A stretch of DNA of 64,000 nucleotides, from contig FWWN02000674.1 of assembly GCA_900175165.2 (NCBI GenBank), positions 65,628 through 129,627 on the forward strand, given 5' to 3'. The notes under the pieces are model-generated. The model was not told where the DNA came from. It was given only the letters and a program-made list of their open reading frames with translations, and made no database searches. Shown in pieces: positions 1 through 14,365 of the stretch. Position 1 is the stretch's first letter. The number at the start of each line of letters is the position of its first letter. The stretch is from Rhizomucor pusillus (taxonomy: Eukaryota; Mucoromycota; Mucoromycetes; Mucorales; Lichtheimiaceae). A program made the position numbers and the translations under genes.

Positions 1-104
1 TTGCATTCAGAAAGTACACGCAGAAGTCGACAGAAGGATTGGACTGAGTTTCTCCAAAATTGATCCCAAAATCTTGGTTCTTCGTGCGGGAAAAATGATG
101 ATTG

Positions 105-974
105 TTATTTTGTGGTGTGAGCAACGTACAAAGGATGTCGTTCGCCGACAACAAAGGGAAGCGTTGCTCTTTGGTAATAGTTATCATACATTTCAATGTT
201 ATCTATGACTGTATCCAACAGATGAGCCTGGCCGGCAAACACTCCAGGAGGGTCAGCAAAGGATATGGCGGTGATATGAACGTGGAAATGGTAGTAACTT
301 GGCTGATAATGCACAAAAAGACGCATGTCCCTCTTGTCGAGATCGTATTTCTCTTTGACAAGCTTGTATGCTGTGTCACGGATATCCTTCAGTAAAGGCA
401 AATGTTGCCTGTTCAAGGACCGCAGTGACAAGAGGTCGCTGCGCATGACAATCGCGACCCAATAGAGGGATTCTCGTGTACCGTCCCATTTCATATCTGG
501 AAGTATCACAAAACCGGATGTAGGGTCGTGATTGTGGAATACCACACGCTCAGCCTCGGATTTGCCCTCGAGAATATTCCTCACCCATTGGGTGCGCTCC
601 GGCGGTAAACTTTGTATGTACGGCAACGTGGTTTCTTTGTACATGGCGGGAGTTTCAACAATCATATGCCGTGGTTGATCCTCATACTTTTTGATATGGA
701 GTTCCGTTGCAGGATAGATCATTTTGATGCGCGTGTCAGCAGAGTCGAGGCGGACGTGTCCGACTCCCCAGCTGTAAATGTTGTTCTCATTGACATCTTG
801 GAGATCTAGAGCATGACTTGCCAGCTGAGGAAAGTCTTGATCTTCATACTTCGTCTTTTCAAACGACAAAATAGCAGGTTCCTGGTTGATACGACCAAGC
901 AGGTACGCGTGCTTTGTTCTGGTGTCGTGCGATAACACTCGTTCAAACTGGAAGTCTCGGAGAGCTTGCTGCAT
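105..974 (-). CDS. DCPS: Scavenger mRNA-decapping enzyme DcpS (HIT family)
   Basis: About 290 residues in one exon. It hydrolyses the residual m7GpppN cap left after 3'-5' mRNA decay. The C-terminal half holds the histidine-triad motif HYQPSYYHFHVHI, whose last three alternating His are the catalytic triad of the family. The N-terminal part (DFQFERVLSHDTRTKHAYLL, then a PAIL-type strand) matches the DcpS dimerisation domain. I chose the ATG at 974 because family homology begins there; the frame stays open upstream to 1082 but that stretch is low-complexity Phe/Lys and looks like 5' UTR. The gene is divergent from the next gene with only 188 bases between the start codons, so a shared promoter is likely. 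Family assignment is firm; the exact start is an inference. Confidence 0.9.
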   Translation of the reverse strand: MQQALRDFQFERVLSHDTRTKHAYLLGRINQEPAILSFEKTKYEDQDFPQLASHALDLQDVNENNIYSWGVGHVRLDSADTRIKMIYPATELHIKKYEDQPRHMIVETPAMYKETTLPYIQSLPPERTQWVRNILEGKSEAERVVFHNHDPTSGFVILPDMKWDGTRESLYWVAIVMRSDLLSLRSLNRQHLPLLKDIRDTAYKLVKEKYDLDKRDMRLFVHYQPSYYHFHVHITAISFADPPGVFAGQAHLLDTVIDNIEMYDNYYQRATLPFVVGERHPLYVAHTTK

Positions 975-1162
975 GGTACCTTCCAGAAACAGACACGCGA
1001 CTGTTGAGAGAGATGGGACTTGAGTGCCACGAAAGGGCCAAGTAAAGAAAAAAAAGAGGGAACGAATTTTCGGGGGGACCAATTCCCACTTGCCGAGTTC
1101 ACCTTTCCTTCTTCATCTCTCTCTCCCGTTTCCTAATATTTCTCTCTCTTTTTCTCCCTCCA

Positions 1163-2650
1163 ATGGCTCCCATGCCCCACAAAAGTGCTTTCCAGCCGAA
1201 GGATCCACGGATAATCAATCTATACGAGGATGACGACGACGAAGACGAACTCGACGACTGGAGCTTAACCACAACGTCGGATGTGACACCCCGTCCGAGG
1301 CGCAGAAAGACAGGAACGCAGGCTCTCGTCGAGTTTCTCAACAATACTAGCCCGGAAGAGTTCCAGAAAGACACGCCGAAACGATCGTCTAATCTGTTCT
1401 TCCGCCGTCGCAAGAACAAACCTCCCCGCCATCCGCAATCGACTACATCATCTACGACATCTGCAGCAACTCTACCACCTTACAGACGCATTGATGCTCC
1501 CAATACTATTCAAAGGAAAAATTACGTTGAAATTATTCCTAATGCTATTGTACAGCGTGAACCTTCAACGTCGACGCGGAATATAAGCCGGACTCCCTCT
1601 ATCACCTCCAACTCGGTTGTACGACGCAGTGTGATTAGCAATAGCGATCAGCAACAGCAACAACAGCAACAGAGCCCAATCTTGCCCACCAATAAGCTCT
1701 CGAAAAAACGGGAATCGAGTCTTTACAGCGACTCGTTGCGGCACTCGTTATCTATCAAGAGCTACGGTAGCAACAACTATGCATCCCTCCGCGGACGACC
1801 GTTAATGCGGCAGGACACTGATGTTACGTTGTCAACCAAAATGAGTGGCCCGCTCGCACGCCGCTCAAGTGAGCATACGTCCGGCGGTAACAATGTAGCG
1901 TATCAACAAATGCTAAGCTTTGCATCTGCCGAGCAGGATATATACGAACAACCGCAGCAACAAGAACAACAGCAACAGGAAGAACGTGAAATGAAAGCTA
2001 CCGAAGCTTTGATCAATTCGTTACATGACGTGGACGCCGTGGAAGCTGCATTGATGCAGCGCCTCGAGCGGTTCCGTTTAGCGAAAATGGAAATACCCAG
2101 CGACGTTGTCGCTGCTGGCCTGGCAGCTGAGCATGTGCGTGCACTGCAAGTATCTACGGTCGAGCAGCAGGAACTGGATCTTCCTGGATTTGAGCAGAAT
2201 CCAGACAAGAAGAATAAAAAGAGAGTCAGGCACATCCAAGTGCAAACCATGCCTTATGATCCACCAACGACGGGCCAAGAGACCACGCAGGTTGAACACG
2301 AATGTGCCAAATGCAAAGACAAACCGGACCATCCTCCAAATGGTGACCAGGAAGCTCTGATCCAGCAGCTGGAACAGCAGTTAGCACAGGAGAAAGCTGA
2401 AAGAAAACGGCTGCAAGCAACTTTGGATGAAACCTGTGACCATTTTGAGGTGCTCAGTGGATTAGCATACAAAAAATTGCGAGAATTGTGGGAGGAGAAA
2501 ACACACTGGGAACATGCGTGTATCGAGTTGCGTGACAGATTGCTAAATGCCAGTCAACAGCAACCTCTTGATGGACCTATTGACGACGGGCTATCAGAAT
2601 TTCCGAATAGTGATTACATTGTAGAAGAAGAAGAAAAAGGCAAACAGTAA
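1163..2650 (+). CDS. Uncharacterised Gln-rich coiled-coil protein
   Basis: 495 residues in a single exon, not assigned to a known function. The N-terminus is acidic (residues about 22-31, EDDDDEDELDD), followed by a basic block and a short patterned segment ALVEFLNNTSPEEFQ that resembles a motif recurring in fungal proteins. Residues about 75-250 are Ser/Thr/Arg-rich and probably disordered, with two Gln tracts (near 165 and 265). From about 270 to 320 and again from about 390 to 460 the sequence is predicted to be helical, the second block being a coiled coil (LIQQLEQQLAQEKAERKRLQ). A Cys pair CAKCKD lies near residue 380. Such a layout suggests a scaffold or cytoskeleton-associated protein, but that is a guess. 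It is divergent from the DcpS gene and followed 63 bases later by another plus-strand gene. Confidence 0.75.
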   Translation: MAPMPHKSAFQPKDPRIINLYEDDDDEDELDDWSLTTTSDVTPRPRRRKTGTQALVEFLNNTSPEEFQKDTPKRSSNLFFRRRKNKPPRHPQSTTSSTTSAATLPPYRRIDAPNTIQRKNYVEIIPNAIVQREPSTSTRNISRTPSITSNSVVRRSVISNSDQQQQQQQQSPILPTNKLSKKRESSLYSDSLRHSLSIKSYGSNNYASLRGRPLMRQDTDVTLSTKMSGPLARRSSEHTSGGNNVAYQQMLSFASAEQDIYEQPQQQEQQQQEEREMKATEALINSLHDVDAVEAALMQRLERFRLAKMEIPSDVVAAGLAAEHVRALQVSTVEQQELDLPGFEQNPDKKNKKRVRHIQVQTMPYDPPTTGQETTQVEHECAKCKDKPDHPPNGDQEALIQQLEQQLAQEKAERKRLQATLDETCDHFEVLSGLAYKKLRELWEEKTHWEHACIELRDRLLNASQQQPLDGPIDDGLSEFPNSDYIVEEEEKGKQ

Positions 2651-2713
2651 AGTGCAAGTCAATACCATTAACATTGCTATTTTCATTTTCCATTTTCCAT
2701 TTTTCATTTTCAA

Positions 2714-4433
2714 ATGCAAGTACGCCCGAATTACAGCTCTCCCCGTTCAACTCACCCACCGCGCTCTTATGTCAGACTACTTTCACAAACCTCGATTCCC
2801 TACCCTGTTGGGACACATCAAAAAACCATTCCGGAGACCAGAGCCATTCAAAACCTTGTCTGTTATTCTGCTCAAGGTACGATGTCATTCGTGTTGATCC
2901 AATCAATGGGCAAGCGAAACTGAGTTCAGACTCTTTTAAAGCATAATCTCCTTGCTGCAGAGAATGAAGGCTTGGAGATCTTGGTGCTCGAAGTATCTGA
3001 CAATCACTACTGGGTGCCTGCCATTGTACCGCCCGAGCTTATGCGGGCTAAAATTGGGTAAGTATTGGCAGAACAGGAGCGACGAGGAGGATATTCCGAT
3101 ATTGATTTGACAGATGATGATGATGATCTTCCCAGCGCGCACGATTTTGGACAGGAGCTGCGAAACCGCGAACGTACCATATTGAATCTGACGAATTATA
3201 TCTGGGCACTCTACAAGCGAGGCGACAACATTGGCGTCGGCATTATCATCCGTGATTTTGATTTTCACCTGCAAGCGCAAGAAAATGTTAATCGAGGACA
3301 GGATTTGGCGTTTGAGCCAAACGTCCAACGATGGCTAGCAGAAAGCAGGATGCTGTTCCCTGGGTAAATACGACGATTAGCCAGCCATTAGAAAGAAATG
3401 TAAACTGAAAACCATATGGATAGAGAGCTACCTGAAACTTTCTACAAGAAAATGATGCCCATCAAACTGAGCAGAGGTATGTTATACAGCGCGAAGATGG
3501 TGTAACGTATATTTTACCTGTTTGAACCGTAGAGTTAGTAGAAAGCATCCGTATATCTTGTCCAGTCATGGGCTTTTACATGCTTGATCACTACGGCGAG
3601 TTACCACCCATGGTACGATGGCGCTGCTGAATATCATCAAAAACAACACAGTATCTTAACAGGACTCTGAGTATTAGGTCAAGGCAGAGTTGTTGGAAGA
3701 AGAAGAACTCGAAGATATGGGTGATTCATCATCTCGCCTTTCACTGCCGACGAAAGGACAAAAACGCACGATCACTCGGAAAAGGCAAAGAGATCTGGAA
3801 GACCACGAGAAGAAAATTATGAAAAAGAGAAAAAGGGACGAGAATCCAGTAACCGAGCAAGAGCTGTTGCAACAGTGGGAACAGATAGATACACCTGTAG
3901 GCGGAAGGGTTCCTTTACGGTATGCACTCCAGCTCGAACTGCTGGAAGGTAACGAATGCTATCTATCTCTCTCTCTCAGTAAATTTCGAGGAAAATCCCT
4001 TTTCCTTCTAACATGTCATCATCTAACAGTTGTTTCGGACCCTGATGAGGAAATGGAAGAAGCACCAATGCAAGATATCCCTGTTAGCAATAATGCTGAA
4101 AAATCAACTACTGCCTCCTCCATCCCATTGCAAGGAAAGAAAGCAGCAGCAGCAGCAGCAGACCAACATGCAACAACCATGGACAATGTATCAACAAAGG
4201 GTCTTGCGACTACCCAGGAGGCAGAGCACCCTTCGATGCAAGTACCGAGACCTGAGGAGACGCAAGAGGAGCAGCAGCAGCAGCAGCAACGTGAGGAGGA
4301 GGAGGAAGAAGCAGAAGAACAGGAAGATCTATTTCAGGATGCAGTCGAGGATCCCTGCCAGCAACGGAGTCTCATGTCCCAATGGTACATGCAAATGGTA
4401 CAAAGACTTGGAAATATACCGCATTTTGTTTAG
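2714..4433 (+). CDS. Candidate TPP1/Tpz1-like OB-fold protein
   Basis: Multi-exon gene model built by hand. Exon 1 (2714-2876) joins in phase across an 84-base GT-AG intron to 2961-3057; later exons lie at about 3136-3363, 3423-3477, 3534-3612, 3679-3948 and 4030-4433. The N-terminal part contains LEILVLEVSDNHYWVPAIVP and, after an intron, IGVGIIIRDFDFHLQ. Their order and spacing resemble the OB-fold strands of the shelterin subunit TPP1/ACD (a variable-loop strand, then a strand with a D-x-x-x-H-x-Q pattern). The C-terminal half is charged, with basic (RKRQRDL, KKRKRDE) nuclear-localisation-like blocks, a Gln/Glu tract and a short C-terminal helix. The intron at 3058-3135 is inferred because the frame otherwise hits TAA at 3059. 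Gene reality is likely; the TPP1 link rests on motif resemblance only. Confidence 0.5.
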
Positions 4434-5266
4434 CATCGCTTTTTGCGACGTTCGTCTTTCGTTTTTCCCATTGGACGTGTGGGCTCATTGAGGAGCGATG
4501 GTATATTGACAATTGCCATGATTTATGTACGCTGCTGGTGGTTGCACCCGACGTAACACGGAGGCAAGGGGTGCCTTTTGGTGGGGAGAGGAAGGGATAG
4601 CTTTTTTACTTACACGAACCGAGTATTTATTGTTGCTAAATATGAGTGTTAAAAAACCTAATATGATTTTTCACGCAGAAGGGAAAATAAGCGCATTGTA
4701 CATTTAATGCCCATAAAATTGCAAAGCTGTTGTAGTACGAGGAAGATGATGTTTACTTTTTTCGTGTAAGTCCAGGAAAAGGTGTGTTTTTCTCTTCTTT
4801 TTACTGCAGAGATCGACGGAGAGAGAAAGTATTATTTACGAGGAGATGTTTGTTGTTGTTTGGAAGGTGATGTATGCATTAGGTAGAGCAACAGGACTGT
4901 TGAGGGTCCTGGAGCGTGTAGTAATAGATGGAAGATATTCTTCTTCTTCTTTCATAAGTAAGTATCTACTCCGTATGGACGGACGTGCGCAAAGGGGTGT
5001 TGCTAATGGAGGGAGGGAGTGACAGAGAGAGAGCGCGTGTGTAAGGGTAAAGTGGGAGCGGAAAGTCGTGACAAGGGAAATGCAAGGCGAAGAACAACAA
5101 TAATAAGGCTACTCGTTGTGATTATATGTATATAGTAAGTAAGGAAGGAAAGAAGGAAGGAAGGACAGACAGAAAGGAGTAGAAAGAATACGAGAAGGAA
5201 CGGAGAAGAGCGAATAATAGATATAGAATAGAAGAGGATTATTGAGCCCATACGAAGGAAGGGAAG
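4434..5266. other. Convergent intergenic region, 3' UTRs and simple repeats
   Basis: No gene is visible in this 833-base gap between two convergent genes. It holds AT-rich 3' UTR-like sequence and purine-rich simple repeats, including a GGAA-type run near 5140-5165. The longest open frames have no coding character. Confidence 0.6.
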
Positions 5267-8589
<3,323 letters not shown>

Positions 8590-8903
8590 TATAGGAAAAA
8601 GTAAGTATAGTAAAAAGACAAGCGAAAGAAGAGAAAGTTACAGGCTAATCGAGTTTTACTACATGACAAGAAAAAAAATAGGGGATTCACTCAGCTGGCC
8701 AACTTGCAAGGGGCGGGTAGGGCAGAAAAAAAAAGAGGACAAAAAAGGTGGACACCCCACTACTAGCTTGGGGAGAACGTGCTGAAAGGGAGCGACATCA
8801 TCCCCAGCCAGCAGTGTGTATTATCTCCCCCTTTGTTGCTGGATTCCGCCGACAACAATCGCATTGTCTTTATTTGGCATTAATTCATATGCGGAAATCT
8901 TTT
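8590..8903. other. Intergenic region upstream of kinase gene
   Basis: 314 bases between two minus-strand genes. It should hold the kinase promoter and 5' UTR (next to 8589) and the 3' UTR of the zinc-finger gene's neighbour side. I see no gene or recognisable regulatory motif. Confidence 0.5.
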
Positions 8904-10721
8904 TTACATTTGCGACAGGTTCTCCAGCGTTGCCAGGTATTGAAGCCGGTTCGTTAACTGTGTTTTGAATGTCGATGCACTGTCCGCCCATCTCCGCAGT
9001 TGCATGAGCTCTTGTTCACCGTGGATATAGAACCATCCGCCTTGTCCAATCACAATGACGCCGAATGCCCAGTAAGGTTCACTGTTGCGGGTTGAATCTG
9101 AGCCGTTGTTGCAACCAACGAGGTCATTAAATATCCAATATTCATTGCCGTCATTGTCGCGCCAACTCGGGGCTATTCGTTTACTGGATCGGAGCACGTC
9201 CATCATGTAGCATAGCCGTTTCTGCTCCAGAGCAACCCGATCTCTTCTTAGCTGTGCATCGAGCGTTTGAGCCTCTTTTGGATCGTCGATCTTTCTCCTT
9301 TTCGCTGTAAGCTGCTCCACTTCAAGGTCTGCTCGTTCTTTCCGCAACGTGGCTTCTTTCGCTTTCAGGTCCTTGTTCTCCTCCATCAGGCTTTTGCGAA
9401 GCGAGGAATCCAACAATAGCATGTCGCACATGAGCTGTACTAGTTGAAGTTCGTGAAGCGCTGTCCGTCGTCCTTGAATAATCGGCACTGTAAAGTCGGC
9501 AGCGTTTAACAATTCAATGATATCGTCCCACTGTGTGGTATTTAAGCCTTCCGTCTCGACTATACTCTCCAACCCGCCATCCTCGCTAATTTCGTAATAT
9601 TCACACCATGATCGAAACATTTGGTTGCCTAATTGCGATATGTGTGCATTGTGTTCCGCTTTCCCAAATACATCAAGCATGGATTCTTTAGCCCTCCGGA
9701 TGAGTTGCACAGCAATGTGCGATGCCAGTCGTTTGGTTCGCCATTTGCCTTGTACGTTCTGTAGGTTGGAGGTAAATCGGATATCATCCAACCCAAAATA
9801 TCGTCCAAAATGGAACACGAATTCTCGTATCTGCAACCGGATCCAAAGCTCTTCCTCGGAATACAGCAGCGTGATCGGTCGCATTTTCGGTGGATCGATC
9901 GGCTCCGCTTTTCTGAATGATAACTGCCTAAAAGGACCCGCGAATTAACAACGCCGATTTATGAATATGAACGTATCTTTTTGCCATTTTACATTTTCTC
10001 TCTGATATCCGACGTTAGGTTATTTTTCGGCCGTTTGCATTCGCTTTAGCTGATCGTGAGTCTAGTTGTATCAATGACAGCTGAGATTATGTCTCGCTTA
10101 CTCGCAAACACATGTTCCCCTATATGAGATATTAGCAAACCACTGTTATACAGAAATTCATTTACTTTTTCGCTCACCTGCATATTGGACATATCCAGGA
10201 ACAGAGTTGTGTTTCACAAACTTTCTCTCCATAAATTGCATCCAAACATGAAATGCAGAACTTGTAATCGCATTTCCGTCTGGTTTTCGGGTTTACAGAG
10301 GTGCAGGGAACGCGCCGAATGGCTAACTATATAGTAAACAGGATTTAGAGGATACATACTTTGCTCTTCTTGTCGGTCACCTACGTCGCACTTTTCAGGT
10401 GGACACGGAGGAGGGTGCTTATCGTGGTATCGTAAGCAGACTGCCTTGTTGACCCCTTGTTCTATTTTCAGATAACTTACATAGCATTTTGCTTGCGATG
10501 AAGACTTTTTAAGACTCGCATTCCCATCAATGATCTGCAGTTGCCTTTGTCCTGATCGCTGTTGATCTAACTTTTTGTCGGAAGAAGCTGTCGCTCTTCC
10601 AAAGCAAAGCCTAAGCTCATGGAACGTTAAGGAATGAATAACGCTAAGAATTGCTCCACGTTGCCATTTACTTTGTCTGGTAAAATGCCTTGGGCTTAGT
10701 GCCTGCGCTGCTAGTGGCCAT
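8904..10721 (-). CDS. zf-4CXXC_R1 zinc-finger protein with WHIM/WSD-like C-terminus (CDCA7-like)
   Basis: Reconstructed from about five exons. The N-terminal half carries a Cys-rich domain: CLRYHDKHPPPCPPEKC, then RKCDYKFCISCLDAIYG, then WICPICR joined in phase to GTCVCE. The ending C-P-x-C-R-G-x-C-x-C is the hallmark of the zf-4CXXC_R1 (CDCA7/R1 repressor) finger, which binds DNA or nucleosomes. The main exon (8904 to about 9927) has an N-terminal helical part (EELWIRLQIREFVFHFG) resembling DDT/WHIM modules, a Lys/Glu coiled coil near residues 165-210, and NDGNEYWIFNDLV plus GGWFYIHGEQEL, which fits the WSD/WHIM3 pattern of ISWI-partner proteins. The start at 10721 gives MATSSAGTKPKAFYQTK. 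One intron (near 10340) would be only about 37 bases, so exon borders there are uncertain. Role in chromatin is inferred. Confidence 0.72.
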
Positions 10722-11428
10722 GAAATCGAAAAACAGTGTGCACGACGGCTGCGCGTTAACCCTGCATTTCATTCACAAATCCCCGCAACGCGATTTTTCG
10801 TGCAACTCAGATTTCTCAATAATGCGTCTACACCATGCTGCCATATTGTATAGTGGATAACGAAATGAAAAGAAGTTGATTTGTTGTGTGGCGGCTCCGT
10901 TAGATCGTTATCCAGGAAACAAAGATTTATGACCTTCATTTCGTCAACCTTTTTCTGGATTCTTCTCCGTTTTCAGTCTGATATCTTTCCCAAAGATGGA
11001 ATGCAGCCTGAACGCGAGTGATCGTGCACGCGTGGTCTGGTTTGAAGTCAGCTTGTTGATCTTGAGATGGACGCAAGGTGCGGTCCAATGCAGCGAAGCC
11101 TCGCATCAAAATTTTGTTGACTCTCAAAACCAATATTTGTGTGCGGGTATAAATTTGATATGCGTTATACATTATATTATTATTACTAGTTGATAATATC
11201 TCGATTTAATAGGTATACCAGCACTAGATATAATGTAGCAGTTTAGAAAGAGATTCAGGACGACAAAAGATACAGAGATGCGAAGGTAGATTGAGTGGTA
11301 CAATGAGCACAACGATAGTAATATGTGCATTATTTTGCCTGAGCAGCATTCCTACAAAGAAAGAGGAGTTAAAGTAAATCAGCATTCTCATAATCCCAAG
11401 TTACGTTCCATAGCATTTTCTTTGAAAT
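10722..11428. other. Intergenic region
   Basis: 707 bases between two minus-strand genes, containing the promoter side of the zinc-finger gene and the 3' UTR of the acyl-CoA synthetase gene. I find no tRNA-like B box, no coding stretch with sensible composition, and no repeat. Confidence 0.5.
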
Positions 11429-13840
11429 TTACATGGCATCCAAGTGAGCCTTGAATCGCTTGTTGATATCCTGACGCTTAATCTTTTGAGCTGCAGTAAC
11501 CAGACCCTGGAAAACAAAACTCGAGTTAGATTTAATCTATAGCTTTCACTGTTTACGTCCATTACCGAATCGACGGTCCATTCTTCAGGGCAGAGGTAGA
11601 TGTCAAACAAGAGTTCAGCAGGCTTGAGACCAGCCTCCTTTCCTTGATCCAGCAAAGATTTGAGCACTGCTTGCTTGACTTGCTTGTTGCTGCAAATATC
11701 TTCCCAGTCGTTCGATTCGACGCCGAGACTCTTGGCCAGCTCGCGGACGGCTGGCTCAGCCGGCACAACGGTGGCTACAGGGCGAGCACACAGCGAGTCA
11801 CCGTAAACGCACAGATTGTTGACGTGGATGCAGCTCTTGTATACAGACTCTAATTTTTCTAAAGCAATGTACTCACCGTTGCTCAACTTGACAAGGTTCT
11901 TTTTACGGTCGATAATTGTGAGCGTGCCGTTTGCATTCCACTCTGCAATGTCGCCTGTCTGCAGCCAGCCGTCTTCAGTCAACGTTTCCTTTGTAACGTC
12001 GTCTCGTTTCCAGTAACCCTTGGTAATTGCCGGTCCGCGCACCCACACTTCACCTTGCGGCTTCGGGTTGGTTGAGAAATATCCAGCATCTGGCACGTCT
12101 ACAAGTCTGAGCTCTACGCAAGGTACCGGACTTCCCACATGGCCGTAGCCAAACTGTTCCGGCAGCATGATGCCACACATGCTAAGAATAGTGAAGACTT
12201 AGAAACGCAGTTCTCCTTACTAAAGTCATATAGATATCCTTACCCGCAGCTTTCTGTCATTCCATATCCTCCCAGGATCGGACACAGTGTAACAGAAAGG
12301 AAGCGTTGAGTTTCGATCGAAACGGGTGCACCGCCAGACAAGGCGAACCGAAGTCGGCCGCCGACTTGCTCTCTGATTTTGCCAAAGACCGTCTTGTCGA
12401 GGAACGCAGTAGGCATGTGCCGCTCTAGAAGCCACGCTTTGGTAGCAAACGCCTTGTGGAAAATCGACTGTGCCTTGGGTGACAGTGCGTTCACTTTGGC
12501 AAGCACGCCCTTGCGGATCGATTCCCAAACAGCAGGAACGCCTGTCATGACAGTCGGGCGGAACTCCTTGATATCGCCCTTGCAGTTGCGCACCGAAGCA
12601 TCCGTTAATGTCTTGGGAGATGCATAGCCAAGCGTCACGCCCCAGAATATACATAGGTTCTCGACAACGAACTCCAGAATGTGTGCAAGTGGAAGGTACG
12701 CTAACATGGAATCTTTTGAAGTCACGTGGTGTCCTAGAATCTTGTTGACCGCACCGACTTTACTCCATTTAATACCGTGATACAAATGAATAAATGTAAG
12801 GGCTACTTACTTGCGGCAATAATGTTGCTATGCGTGAGCATGACGCCCTTGGGATTACCGGTGCTTCCTGATGTATACATAATCTATATAATCGGTTCCA
12901 GGTAACTCCAGATCACTCATCACAAGATATTGGTGCACTGTGTGTGTATGTACTTACGCAGCAAAGATCCTCTGGCTTAGGAGGAACAGGATCAACAGGC
13001 TCGGCGCGACCGCGTCTTACCAACTCATCAAACGACAACACTTCGCGCATTCCTTCGAACCGAATATCGTCCAGAATATCATCTGACGCTTCGCCGTGGT
13101 AGATCACACATCGACATGAGAAGCACTTGTCGATAACTTTGGCCACAACTGGTAGAAGCTCTGCAGTTGTATAGATCGCTTCGACCTCGGTTTCCCGCAT
13201 GGAGTGCAGTAAACCCTCCTCTCCAAGCGTCTCGTATGCGGTAACAATGGTCATATTTTGTGTGAATAATCCATGCGCAACGCATAACCAGTGAGCACTA
13301 TTAATTACAGTATCTATCAGCTTAAGATTCTAATATCCTTTGACAATCATTGACCTACTTTGTTGCTGAAAAGATTTCGACTTTGGCGTGTTCTTTGAGA
13401 CCAAGTGCTCTGAATCCCTGACCAATTTCGTGCGCGAGCTTTTGGACGGACAGGTAGCTCAGATACTGGTATCCAGAAAGCTGGAAATACTTCCACTTCT
13501 TTTTTGTCTTTTGTTCCTCGCCATTCACAACCTTGACGACTTCCTTTTCTTCTTCAATCACTTGCTCAATCTTGCGGTATCCAAACGCATGCTTCTTGCC
13601 AAACTTGTTTGCGCTGTATGTGATCACGTCGTAGAGCGTTCGCACGTCGTCGTGTGGGGTCTCCACAAGCTTGTCGGGCGAGTACACGCAGCGTCGGATA
13701 CGTCCACCGTTTGATTGCTCAGGTCCAATCTCTTCTGTGAAGTTCTTCATCGTATATATGTGCGTAAGGAAGGGGGTGCGAACAACAAGAAGAAGAACAA
13801 CGAGAAGGAAAAGAAATGATATATACTCTACTGTGTCCAT
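11429..13840 (-). CDS. Long-chain acyl-CoA synthetase (Faa/ACSL type)
   Basis: About 690 residues in six or seven exons. It activates fatty acids to acyl-CoA with ATP. Residues 5-20 (YISFLFLLVVLLLVV) form an N-terminal membrane anchor. The AMP-binding P-loop IMYTSGSTGNPKGVMLTH lies at about 12824-12890. Further motifs are GYGMTESCG (adenylate-binding), GEVWVRGPAITKGYW, and the hinge/catalytic TGDIAEWNANGTLTIIDRKK. The last exon gives LVTAAQKIKRQDINKRF, the usual eukaryotic ACSL ending, and stops at 11429-11431. The intron at about 11507-11565 removes an in-frame extension and joins TVDS to GLVTAA. Expected location is endoplasmic reticulum, lipid droplet or peroxisome membrane; the terminal tripeptide (DAM) is not a PTS1 signal. 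Confidence 0.93.
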
Positions 13841-14365
13841 CCTTTCTCTTCATCGCATTTTCTTTGTAATACGTACGAAATTTTAGGCCTCACTGTTCAT
13901 ATGATTTTCTCAACTCTATTTAAGCGCGGCATTCTTGCATATATATTTGCCCACTTGTGTGATTTAAATTTGTTTACACTATCCGCATGTAGCTGTGAAA
14001 TGCAGTTGGCAGATTGATCCTAGCACTCGGGCTGCCCATAGAAAGAATAAAAAAATATGTATATTAGATAAATGCGCGTCGCCCTGGAAACGCTAAAGTT
14101 GCAATGTGCCTCGTGGAACCTGCCTTCAAAAGGTACAGGTTGGGTGGTCGGGGAGCGCTTGAAACAAAAAGGTATTTAAATGTGGAACCCCGCGAATGGT
14201 ATGGTATGGATCCGTGCACTCTACGGTGAAAAAAAAATTAGCGAGAAGACTGCTTATTACACTATGGTGTGGGATTATTGTTGCTGTAATAGTCTAAAGT
14301 TGTAATACAAAAGTGGTCAAGAATGAAGAATGATTAGGGGGCAGGGTATAGAGTCTTTTTCATTT
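13841..14365. other. Intergenic region upstream of acyl-CoA synthetase
   Basis: 525 bases. The part next to 13841 is pyrimidine-rich on the minus strand and is the presumed promoter and 5' UTR of the acyl-CoA synthetase gene. The rest includes the 3' UTR of the next minus-strand gene. No further feature seen. Confidence 0.5.

Noticed and set aside
3058..3076. A 19-base intron (GTAAGT to ACAG) in the TPP1-like gene
   Set aside because: Too short for splicing. A 78-base intron ending CTTCCCAG at 3135 also restores the frame and is of normal length.
5140..5170. GGAA-type run as a possible regulatory array
   Set aside because: It lies between two gene ends, is short and imperfect, and is best taken as simple-sequence drift.
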